NCBI GenBank assembly: GCA_027019885.1
Contig: JALUWC010000523.1
Location: 1 to 6,073, forward strand
DNA length: 6,073 nucleotides
Direction of reading: 5' to 3'
From: Geoglobus sp.
Lineage (GTDB): Archaea > Halobacteriota > Archaeoglobi > Archaeoglobales > Archaeoglobaceae
Under the pieces are notes generated by a model. That model had not been told where the DNA came from, made no database searches, and saw only the letters and a list, made by a program, of their open reading frames with translations. The position numbers and the translations under genes are program-made. How positions within the stretch are numbered: the stretch's first letter is position 1; every line of letters begins with the position of its first letter. Shown here piece after piece: positions 1 to 5,405 of the stretch.

Positions 1-480
1 GCAAACTTCCTCATGGCCGAACATCAGGTTTAGCCCTCTCATCCCATTTCTGCCAAGATTGTCCAGATTCTCCATCATCCTTCTGAATGAGGTGTCATCA
101 TAAAACAGATCTATCCTGACATCCTTTAGATTCAGGGCAGGAAGTCTCAGAAACTCAACATCAATGTATCTCTGACCTTTTCCCACGACAACACCTTCAA
201 ATCCCATTGTTAACGGTTCACCATTGCTTGCAATGACAACATCTCCCATTGAGACGTCCGTCCTGATTTCTTTTCTTCTTCCAAATCTCAGAACAACCCT
301 TTTGGGCTCCCTATGCAGAATTTTCCCTGAGAGACTGAGAACTGTCTTTCCAAACCTTTCTCTCTCCTCACCTGAAAATGACCTGATCTCCCAGAGAGCT
401 TTTCTTTTCTGCTCCTCCCTTTCAAGCTCGATGAGGGATTTAAGATGAGCAATGTACTCAAAAATTGTTTCCCCGTTCAT
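1..480 (-). CDS. IGHMBP2/UPF1-like SF1B DNA/RNA helicase, N-terminal part (gene runs off the left edge)
   Basis: I read an uninterrupted frame on the minus strand from ATG at 480 to the window edge, exactly 160 codons, so the gene is partial and its 3' end is missing. The protein begins MNGETIFEYIAHLKSLIELE. It has a charged helical N-terminus (about residues 1-50) followed by a beta-rich segment (about 50-120: VVLRFGRRKEI, GDVVIAS, GFEGVVVGKGQRYIDVEF). It ends with an FRRMMENL...LNLMFG stretch. In IGHMBP2/SMUBP-2-type helicases this is the stalk and 1B beta-barrel layout that precedes the Walker A motif, which would lie just outside the window. The family unwinds DNA or RNA with ATP; no catalytic motif is visible here, so the function is inferred from the N-terminal pattern. 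An in-frame TGA four codons upstream of the ATG fixes the start within a few codons, and a GGTG lies close upstream as a weak ribosome-binding site. It is transcribed divergently from the ArsR-like gene. Confidence 0.72.
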   Translation of the reverse strand, partial: MNGETIFEYIAHLKSLIELEREEQKRKALWEIRSFSGEERERFGKTVLSLSGKILHREPKRVVLRFGRRKEIRTDVSMGDVVIASNGEPLTMGFEGVVVGKGQRYIDVEFLRLPALNLKDVRIDLFYDDTSFRRMMENLDNLGRNGMRGLNLMFGHEEVC

Positions 481-567
481 GACACCACATCAGAAAGTAC
501 AGCCTTCATCATCGCATTTGCTCAGATCCTGCCAAATTCATCATTCAAGGAAGGGCTAACAGCGGGG

Positions 568-576
568 TTAAAATAG
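568..576 (-). promoter_or_regulatory. Candidate TATA box for the helicase gene
   Basis: On the minus strand this reads CTATTTTAA, an AT-rich archaeal TATA-like element in an otherwise GC-richer intergenic stretch. A start about 25 nt downstream (near 545) would give a leader of roughly 65 nt before the ATG at 480. The plus-strand reading (TTAAAATAG) is also TATA-like, so the direction is not certain. It is the best candidate seen between the two divergent genes for leftward transcription, but the evidence is only base composition and spacing. Confidence 0.3.
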
Positions 577-607
577 TTTACTGGGTCATCAGGGCGGGGC
601 AAAGAAT

Positions 608-618
608 CCCGAATCGGG
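608..618. promoter_or_regulatory. 11-bp palindrome CCCGAATCGGG, possible operator
   Basis: The arms CCCGA and TCGGG are perfect inverted repeats around a single A. The site lies in the divergent intergenic region, about 45 nt upstream of the TATA box of the ArsR-like gene and about 30 nt from the candidate helicase TATA box. ArsR-type regulators bind short palindromes as dimers and are often autoregulated, so it could be an operator for the neighbouring gene. A chance palindrome of this length is quite possible, and the position upstream of the TATA box would fit activation better than simple repression. Confidence 0.25.
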
Positions 619-663
619 TGGATGGTGAAATGCCTGAGACAGCAATGTGGTTCAATTATGCAA

Positions 664-674
664 AATAATAAATA
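664..674 (+). promoter_or_regulatory. TATA box (with BRE-like GCAAA) for the ArsR-like gene
   Basis: AATAATAAATA is preceded by a purine-rich GCAAA that resembles a TFB recognition element. Its centre lies about 30 nt before the ATG at 699, so transcription would start at or just before the start codon. No Shine-Dalgarno motif precedes that ATG. Together these suggest a leaderless or near-leaderless mRNA. Confidence 0.55.
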
Positions 675-698
675 CCGAGAATCAGAAAATAATACAGG

Positions 699-1214
699 AT
701 GGTTAGAAGAGCCAAGTTGGTTAATGATGTTGTGGAACTCGTTCCTGTTCTGCAATTATTTTCAACAGAAACCTACAGAAAGGTTTATGAAACACTCCTT
801 GCTGAGTGGAGGACTCTCGATGAGTTGAAGAGTCTGTATGGAGATGGAGTTGATGAAGCCCTGAGAATTCTAAAAAATGCCGGAATGCTTGAGGTAAAGT
901 GGAGAATGCCGGAAAATCCATCTTCAAAGCCTGAGAAAGAGTATCATGTCAGCTACACTCACCTGAGCATTAATGTTTACATCTCGCTCAAGGATTTCAA
1001 TGTCATTCTGAATGCAATTTTCATGGCTGAAGATGAAGAGAGTGAGATTGTCAGCAGAATAATGGAGCAGATAAACAGGGGCAGGATGTCAGTCCAGCAT
1101 ATAAGCAGGGAGACTGGGCTTGACGGTCTGTTTGTGAGAGCGGTTGCAAAGAAATCGTTAAGGCTGAATCTCAGAGGCCAGCTTGTCGAACCTGTCAAAA
1201 ATGATGAGATATAA
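699..1214 (+). CDS. ArsR-like winged helix-turn-helix transcriptional regulator (archaeal type)
   Basis: This encodes 171 residues with no cysteine cluster, signal peptide or membrane segment, so it is a cytoplasmic DNA-binding protein. Residues about 24-65 (TYRKVYETLLAEWRTLDELKS followed by VDEALRILKNAGMLE) form the helices of a winged helix-turn-helix, with recognition helix around VDEALRIL. The next stretch (KWRMPENPSSKPEKEYHVSY) is a typical charged wing. The C-terminal half contains a predicted helical region (FNVILNAIFMAEDEESEIVSRIMEQI) and a second short HTH-like segment (SVQHISRETGLDGLFVRAVAKKSL). I recognise the general pattern of a conserved archaeal ArsR-family predicted regulator; the ligand and targets are unknown. 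It lacks the metal-binding cysteines of ArsR/SmtB sensors. The start at 699 follows from the TATA spacing. The gene overlaps the next by about 14 nt, implying translational coupling. Confidence 0.75.
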   Translation: MVRRAKLVNDVVELVPVLQLFSTETYRKVYETLLAEWRTLDELKSLYGDGVDEALRILKNAGMLEVKWRMPENPSSKPEKEYHVSYTHLSINVYISLKDFNVILNAIFMAEDEESEIVSRIMEQINRGRMSVQHISRETGLDGLFVRAVAKKSLRLNLRGQLVEPVKNDEI

Positions 1215-1431
1215 CATAAAGAACATTCTCGATAAGTTCAAATGGCATCCCGATTACGATTTTTCGAAAGTTTCTGTTAAATACGTGGACAGGCCTAAGG
1301 GATTTTCCGAAATAACAGGCGATGAAATCACAGACATAGGTCACAAGTTCATATATACCTCAGCATCAGCCATCCCCCATCACAGAATCGTTGAGATCAA
1401 ATATTGTGGTGAAGTTGTATGGAGAAGGTAA
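1201..1431 (+). CDS. DUF504/UPF0248 (MJ1316-like) small conserved archaeal protein
   Basis: This small protein of about 76 residues starts MMRYNIKNILDKFKWHPDYDF and has the family signatures: an N-terminal ILxKxxWHP motif, a central GHKFIYT strand and the conserved IPHHRIVEIKYCGEVVW C-terminus. This matches UPF0248/DUF504. The related MJ1316 domain has been predicted to recognise cyclic-phosphate RNA ends, so an RNA-processing role is possible but unproven. Two adjacent ATG codons (1201 and 1204) are equally plausible starts; a TTG at 1183 would give a longer protein but adds a poorly conserved tail. The gene overlaps the 3' end of the ArsR-like gene, so the two are probably co-transcribed and coupled. 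The stop is TAA at 1429-1431. Confidence 0.85.
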   Translation: MMRYNIKNILDKFKWHPDYDFSKVSVKYVDRPKGFSEITGDEITDIGHKFIYTSASAIPHHRIVEIKYCGEVVWRR

Positions 1432-1436
1432 AGTTA

Positions 1437-1444
1437 TTAAAATA
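1437..1444 (+). promoter_or_regulatory. TATA box for argH
   Basis: TTAAAATA is centred about 24 nt upstream of the argH ATG and sits in a 32-nt gap after the DUF504 stop codon. No Shine-Dalgarno motif is present before the ATG (the preceding bases are AATTTTCTCA). This fits initiation at the start codon itself, giving a leaderless argH mRNA independent of read-through from the two upstream genes. Confidence 0.55.
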
Positions 1445-1463
1445 TCCCTTATGAATTTTCTCA

Positions 1464-2930
1464 ATGGTTGTCAGGAGTAGGCTTGAAGGAGAGATGGATG
1501 AGGATGCTTTAAGGTTAACAAGCTCAATGGATTTTGATGAGCACATTTTCCATTACGACATAATTGTTGATTACGCTCATGTGATTATGCTTGGAAAACA
1601 GGGAATACTGAGCAGCGAATCTGTTAGGAAAATAATCGCATCTCTGAGGGAAATCGAGCAGTATGGTTTTGAAAACTTGGAGAAGAACTTTGATGATGTC
1701 CATGAGGCAATTGAGGCAAAGCTCATAGAGATTGCAGGAGAGGACGGAAAGAGAATGCACACGGCAAGGAGCAGAAATGATGAGGTTGCTACATGCCTCA
1801 GGCTTTTCTCAAGGGATAGAATTCTGGATATTCTCGCTGAAACTCTCAACCTCAGATCAGTTCTTCTGAAAAAAGCGTCAGAATACAGAAATGCTGTGAT
1901 GCCGGGCTTCACTCACCTGCAGTATGCCCAGCCAACAAAGCTTTCCCATCACATCATTGCCTGGCATGACATGGTGTGGAGGGACTTTCAGAGGTTTGTG
2001 AATGCTTACAGGAGGGTCAATCTCTCTCCTCTCGGCTCCTCAGCATTTTCAGGCACGAGCTTTCCAGTTGACAGAGAGTTTGTTTCAAATTTGCTCGGAT
2101 TCGATGGTATTGTGGAGAATTCAATGGACGCTGTATCATCAAGAGATTTTTTAATTGAATGTGTTTTTGCATGCTCCTCTCTTATGCTCTCATTCAGCAG
2201 AATATGCGAGGAGATAATACTCTGGGCTTCGGAATTTGGATTCGTGGAGCTTCCTGATGAATACGCCTCATCATCAAGCATAATGCCCCAGAAAAAGAAC
2301 CCTGATGTGGCTGAGATAATAAGGGCAAAAGCCGGAAGGATAATTGGAATGCTAACATCTGCCATGGCAATCTATAAAGCAATGCCTTTCGCCTACAACA
2401 GGGACTTTCAGGAGATGAACCGGATTCTCTTCGATGCCATGAATGAAACCCTTCTCTCATGCAGGGTTATGTGGGGGATGCTTGGCAGATTAAAATTCAA
2501 TGAAGACATCATGAGAGAAAAAGCAGAAAAAGGATTCTCCACTGCAACCGATCTCGCAAATCTGCTTGTTGAAAAAGGTGTTCCTTTCAGAACTGCTCAC
2601 AGGATAGTTGGAGAACTTGCAAAAAGTGAGAATTACATGGTATCGGCGGGGGAGATAATGGAGATGTGCAGGAAACACGGGATTGTGGTGGGTATCACAG
2701 AAGAGGAAGTGAAAGACGCCCTGATTGCTGGGCTGTCCCTGGAAAGAAAAAACAGCACTGGAGGAACTTCTGATGAAAATATACGGAGAATGATTGAGTC
2801 CCGCACTATAGCAATCAAGGATGATGAAAACATACTTACTGAAATGAAGGGGAAAGTTAGCAAATCTCTCAGTAATCTTTATGAGATGGTGAGTGGTTAT
2901 GAGAGCCAAGAAAGCAAGGATAATGGCTAA
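1464..2930 (+). CDS. argH: Argininosuccinate lyase (last step of arginine biosynthesis)
   Basis: This encodes 488 residues, the usual length for the family. ArgH is a cytosolic homotetramer of the fumarase/aspartase superfamily that splits argininosuccinate into arginine and fumarate. Visible family motifs are SSMDFDEHIFHYDI near the N-terminus, HTARSRNDEVATCLRL (from H99), PGFTHLQYAQPTK with the catalytic histidine at about H151, and the superfamily signature SSSIMPQKKNPD with M274, whose serine at about 271-272 is the expected catalytic acid/base. The C-terminus keeps the STGGTSDENI stretch. The enzyme looks intact and active. The start at 1464 is chosen from the TATA spacing and the lack of any nearby Shine-Dalgarno; the short N-terminus ahead of RLEGEMDEDA fits the archaeal versions. 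The 3' end overlaps gatD by about 32 nt. No other arginine gene lies in the window. Confidence 0.97.
   Translation: MVVRSRLEGEMDEDALRLTSSMDFDEHIFHYDIIVDYAHVIMLGKQGILSSESVRKIIASLREIEQYGFENLEKNFDDVHEAIEAKLIEIAGEDGKRMHTARSRNDEVATCLRLFSRDRILDILAETLNLRSVLLKKASEYRNAVMPGFTHLQYAQPTKLSHHIIAWHDMVWRDFQRFVNAYRRVNLSPLGSSAFSGTSFPVDREFVSNLLGFDGIVENSMDAVSSRDFLIECVFACSSLMLSFSRICEEIILWASEFGFVELPDEYASSSSIMPQKKNPDVAEIIRAKAGRIIGMLTSAMAIYKAMPFAYNRDFQEMNRILFDAMNETLLSCRVMWGMLGRLKFNEDIMREKAEKGFSTATDLANLLVEKGVPFRTAHRIVGELAKSENYMVSAGEIMEMCRKHGIVVGITEEEVKDALIAGLSLERKNSTGGTSDENIRRMIESRTIAIKDDENILTEMKGKVSKSLSNLYEMVSGYESQESKDNG
2888..2892 (+). promoter_or_regulatory. Shine-Dalgarno GGTGA that decides the gatD start
   Basis: GGTGA lies inside the end of argH, six bases before ATG at 2899. 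It matches the archaeal anti-Shine-Dalgarno (16S 3' end ATCACCTCC). The earlier in-frame GTG at 2893 would have no spacing from it, and the ATG at 2923 has only a weak AAGGA upstream, so 2899 is the best supported start. Confidence 0.6.
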
Positions 2931-4137
2931 GGGAAGAATATTTGAAGGCATAGTTCTGCCATCTGAGAAAGAAAAAATCGTGCTCAAACTTGATAGTGGT
3001 TACAATGTTGGGTTCCACGATTATGAAGTTATTGAGGAGGAAGAAATCGAAATCACATTTACTGAGGCTGGATATGCGAGGAAAAAAGAGGATTTACCTG
3101 AGATAAAGGTCATATCCACAGGCGGAACGATTGCAAGCAAGGTCGATTACAGCACTGGAGCGGTAACAAGCCAGTTTTCAGCTGAAGAGATAGTTTCAGA
3201 CATCCCGGAGCTTGCGGAGATATGTAACATCGATGCAGAGTTGCTTTACAACATTCTGAGCGAGAACATGAAGCCAGAATACTGGGTAAAGCTTGCAAGG
3301 AGAGTTTATGGGGCGGTGAGGGATGGGTATGAGGGTGCCATCGTCACTCATGGGACTGACACGATGCACTACTCAGCTTCAGCTCTTGCCTTTATGCTCC
3401 GCACTCCAGTACCTGTTGTTTTCGTTGGAGCTCAGAGAAGCAGTGACAGGCCGAGCAGCGATGCAGCTGTGAACATGATATGTTCCGCCCACACCTCTCT
3501 GAGCGATCTTGGAGAGGTGGTAGTTGTGATGCACGGCTCAACAAGCGATGAATTCTGCCACATCCACAGAGGTGTAAAGGTCAGAAAGAATCACACCTCA
3601 AGGAGAGATGCGTTTCAGAGTGTGAACTATCCACCTCTCGGCAAAGTATGGCCTGATGGAAAGATGGAGTGGATTGGAGAGAGAATGAAGCGTGGCGAAA
3701 GAGAATTAGAGCTGTTTGACAGACTTGAGGAGAGAGTGATCTTGATAAAATTCTATCCGGGTTTAAGCCCGGAGATCCTTGATTTCTACTACGAAAAAGG
3801 ATTCAGAGGTTTTGTTCTTGAAGGAACCGGACTGGGTCATGTATCTACTGACTGGGTTGAAACTGTTAAAAGAGTGGCTGAGGACAGCCTAGTGGTGATG
3901 ACCTCTCAGTGTTTATGGGGGAGGGTTTGCGATAGAGTTTATGATACCGGCAGATACCTGCTGAAGGCTGGTGTTGTTGAGGGGGAAGACATCCTTCCAG
4001 AGGTCGCTCTGATCAAGGTGATGTGGCTTCTCGGCAATTTCGAGCTTGATGAGGCGAAGAGGCTTGTCAGGGAGAATCTGGTTGGGGAGATAAATTACAG
4101 GACGGGTTATGGAATGGAAAGTCAGAGGGGTTTTTGA
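2899..4137 (+). CDS. gatD: Glutamyl-tRNA(Gln) amidotransferase subunit D
   Basis: This encodes 412 residues. GatD is the glutaminase subunit of the archaeal GatDE complex, releasing ammonia that GatE uses to convert Glu-tRNA(Gln) to Gln-tRNA(Gln). The N-terminal ~60 residues form the small GatD-specific barrel (KLDSGYNVGFHDYEV). The rest is an L-asparaginase I-like domain: ISTGGTIAS with T77, AHGTDT-type motif THGTDTMHY with T153 and D154, the GAQRSSDRPSSDA block, and KVRKNHTSRRDAF with K230. These give the expected Thr-Thr-Asp-Lys catalytic set. The ILSENMKPEYW and EGTGLGH motifs separate it from plain asparaginases. The start at 2899 rests on GGTGA at 2888-2892; GTG at 2893 and ATG at 2923 are alternatives. 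The overlap with argH implies coupled translation. GatE is not in the window and must be encoded elsewhere. Confidence 0.96.
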   Translation: MRAKKARIMAKGRIFEGIVLPSEKEKIVLKLDSGYNVGFHDYEVIEEEEIEITFTEAGYARKKEDLPEIKVISTGGTIASKVDYSTGAVTSQFSAEEIVSDIPELAEICNIDAELLYNILSENMKPEYWVKLARRVYGAVRDGYEGAIVTHGTDTMHYSASALAFMLRTPVPVVFVGAQRSSDRPSSDAAVNMICSAHTSLSDLGEVVVVMHGSTSDEFCHIHRGVKVRKNHTSRRDAFQSVNYPPLGKVWPDGKMEWIGERMKRGERELELFDRLEERVILIKFYPGLSPEILDFYYEKGFRGFVLEGTGLGHVSTDWVETVKRVAEDSLVVMTSQCLWGRVCDRVYDTGRYLLKAGVVEGEDILPEVALIKVMWLLGNFELDEAKRLVRENLVGEINYRTGYGMESQRGF

Positions 4138-4150
4138 GAAATTAAAATAT

Positions 4151-4156
4151 GGTGGG
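4151..4156 (+). promoter_or_regulatory. Shine-Dalgarno GGTGGG for the methyltransferase
   Basis: GGTGGG followed by AAAA precedes ATG at 4161. The alternative ATG at 4149 has no such motif upstream, and its first codons would overlap this site. This favours 4161 as the true start. Confidence 0.5.
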
Positions 4157-4160
4157 AAAA

Positions 4161-5405
4161 ATGAGCAACTGGGCGAAGATAATCATAGGCGATAGCAGAA
4201 AAATGACTGAGGTTGAGAGCAACAGTGTAGATCTTGTTGTAACCTCACCCCCTTACTGGCACATCAAGGACTATGGCGTTCCTGGACAGATTGGGTATGG
4301 TCAGTCATTGCATGAGTACCTGAAAGACCTTTACAGGGTGTGGAAAGAATGCTATCGAGTTTTAAGGTCCAGAAGGAGGCTGTGCATAAACATCGGAGAC
4401 CAGTTTGCCAGATCCATAATTTACGGGAGATACAAGATAATACCACTTCACGCAGAATTTATTGCTCAATGTGAGGATATTGGTTTTGATTACATGGGTT
4501 CAATCATCTGGCAGAAAAAGACCACAATGAACACAACAGGTGGGGCAAACGTGATGGGCTCATACCCGTACCCTCCGAATGGTATGATAGAGATTGATTA
4601 TGAGTTCATCCTTATCTTCAAAAAACCCGGAAAAAGCCTCAAGGTGTCCAAGGACATCAAAGAGAAATCCAAATTAACAAAAGAGGAATGGAAGGAGTAT
4701 TTTTATGGACACTGGCATTTTGGTGGAGCAAGACAGATAGAGCATGAAGCAATGTTTCCTGAGGAACTGCCGAAGAGACTGATAAAAATGTACACTTTTG
4801 TTGGAGATACAGTTCTCGATCCATTCATAGGAAGTGGAACAACAGTAAAGGCAGCCTTGGATTTGGGCAGGAATGCGATTGGATATGAGATAAACGAGAG
4901 ATTTCTGGATGTTATACAAGACAAGCTTGGATTAAAACAAAGCTTGCTCCGATTTAGTGGTAATATTGAGATAATAAAGCATAAAACGCCGATTGAAGTT
5001 GAAGAAGTTAAATATTTACCCAGAATTAAAGATGCAAAGCCAAAGATTGACCCCAAGAAATTCAATTTTAGAAATGACAGACTTTACAGGGTTGTGGAAG
5101 TTGTGGATGGGGAAACGGTTAAGTTAAACACCGGATTGCTTGTAAAATTTCTCGGTGTAAAAGTGTTGAAAAAGGAGGATGCTCTGAATTATCTGAGGAA
5201 GTATCTGTTGAAAAAGGAGATTTTTCTCAAATTTGATAATGCTTCTGTTTTGAACGGGGACGCAATTGAGGCCTATGTGTACCTGAAGAATAAAATTTTT
5301 GTTAACGCTTACTTGATCAAATCTGGGATGGCAGTAGCCGACAGATCGAAAGACCATAAATTTAAAACAAAATTTATTCAGCTCGAAAAGAAAAGGGTGA
5401 ACTGA
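4161..5405 (+). CDS. Type II DNA methyltransferase, beta class, N4-cytosine type, with C-terminal SNase-like domain
   Basis: This encodes 414 residues. The N-terminal domain (about 1-250) has motif X-like IIIGDSRKM, catalytic motif IV TSPPYW (S29-P30-P31-Y32) and, much later, SAM-binding motif I DPFIGSGTT (D220-T227). The IV-then-I order is beta class, and TSPPYW is typical of enzymes making N4-methylcytosine. The part between (about 85-200) probably includes target recognition. After a linker (about 250-305) rich in Lys and Glu comes a ~105-residue domain (YRVVEVVDGETVKL, VKFLGVKV, YVYLKNKIFVNAYLIKSGMAVAD) that resembles a staphylococcal-nuclease fold. In it the expected catalytic residues are replaced (DGDT is DGET at 316-319, and the Arg and Asp/Glu positions are not seen), so it probably binds rather than cuts. 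The gene follows gatD closely and overlaps the endonuclease start by one base. By its partner, it may protect CTAG sites; the specificity is inferred. Confidence 0.9.
   Translation: MSNWAKIIIGDSRKMTEVESNSVDLVVTSPPYWHIKDYGVPGQIGYGQSLHEYLKDLYRVWKECYRVLRSRRRLCINIGDQFARSIIYGRYKIIPLHAEFIAQCEDIGFDYMGSIIWQKKTTMNTTGGANVMGSYPYPPNGMIEIDYEFILIFKKPGKSLKVSKDIKEKSKLTKEEWKEYFYGHWHFGGARQIEHEAMFPEELPKRLIKMYTFVGDTVLDPFIGSGTTVKAALDLGRNAIGYEINERFLDVIQDKLGLKQSLLRFSGNIEIIKHKTPIEVEEVKYLPRIKDAKPKIDPKKFNFRNDRLYRVVEVVDGETVKLNTGLLVKFLGVKVLKKEDALNYLRKYLLKKEIFLKFDNASVLNGDAIEAYVYLKNKIFVNAYLIKSGMAVADRSKDHKFKTKFIQLEKKRVN
5062..5402 (+). other. SNase-like (staphylococcal nuclease / Tudor-SN OB-fold) domain fused to the methyltransferase
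   Basis: Residues about 301-414 of the methyltransferase follow the SNase strand-and-helix order: a first hairpin with VVDGETVKL, a VKFLGV strand, a helix DALNYLRKYLL, strand EIFLKF, then a loop, AYVYLKNKIFVNAYLIKSGMAVAD and a final helix. In active SNases the motif DGDT, an Arg before the LxxVDTPE turn, the Asp and Glu of that turn and the Arg of YGR are catalytic. Here these read as DGET, K, K and GDAIE, so activity is unlikely. The assignment is by eye from motif order, not a profile search. Confidence 0.7.
5395..5400 (+). promoter_or_regulatory. Shine-Dalgarno GGGTGA for the restriction endonuclease
   Basis: GGGTGA ends four bases before the ATG at 5405 and lies inside the last codons of the methyltransferase gene. 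The stop TGA (5403-5405) and start ATG (5405-5407) share one base, so translation of the endonuclease is likely coupled to that of the methyltransferase. Confidence 0.6.

Noticed and set aside
496..520. C/D box sRNA-like pattern on the minus strand (ATGATGA, 12 nt, CTGA) just upstream of the helicase start
   Set aside because: There is no second guide region with C' and D boxes and no terminal stem; a single ATGATGA-CTGA pair is likely by chance.
622..828. Plus-strand open frame overlapping the 5' end of the ArsR-like gene
   Set aside because: It is out of frame with the conserved wHTH protein, has no Shine-Dalgarno or TATA at a suitable distance and resembles nothing.
1577..2460. Long minus-strand open frames opposite argH (for example 1577-1912 and 2006-2365)
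   Set aside because: They are antisense shadows of the clearly conserved argH gene, with low-complexity Ser/Leu/Phe-rich translations and no recognisable domains.
4127..4137. Possible terminator (GGGG then five T) at the end of gatD
   Set aside because: The T run is short, is part of the gatD coding sequence and has no hairpin; the next gene begins within 25 bases on the same strand.
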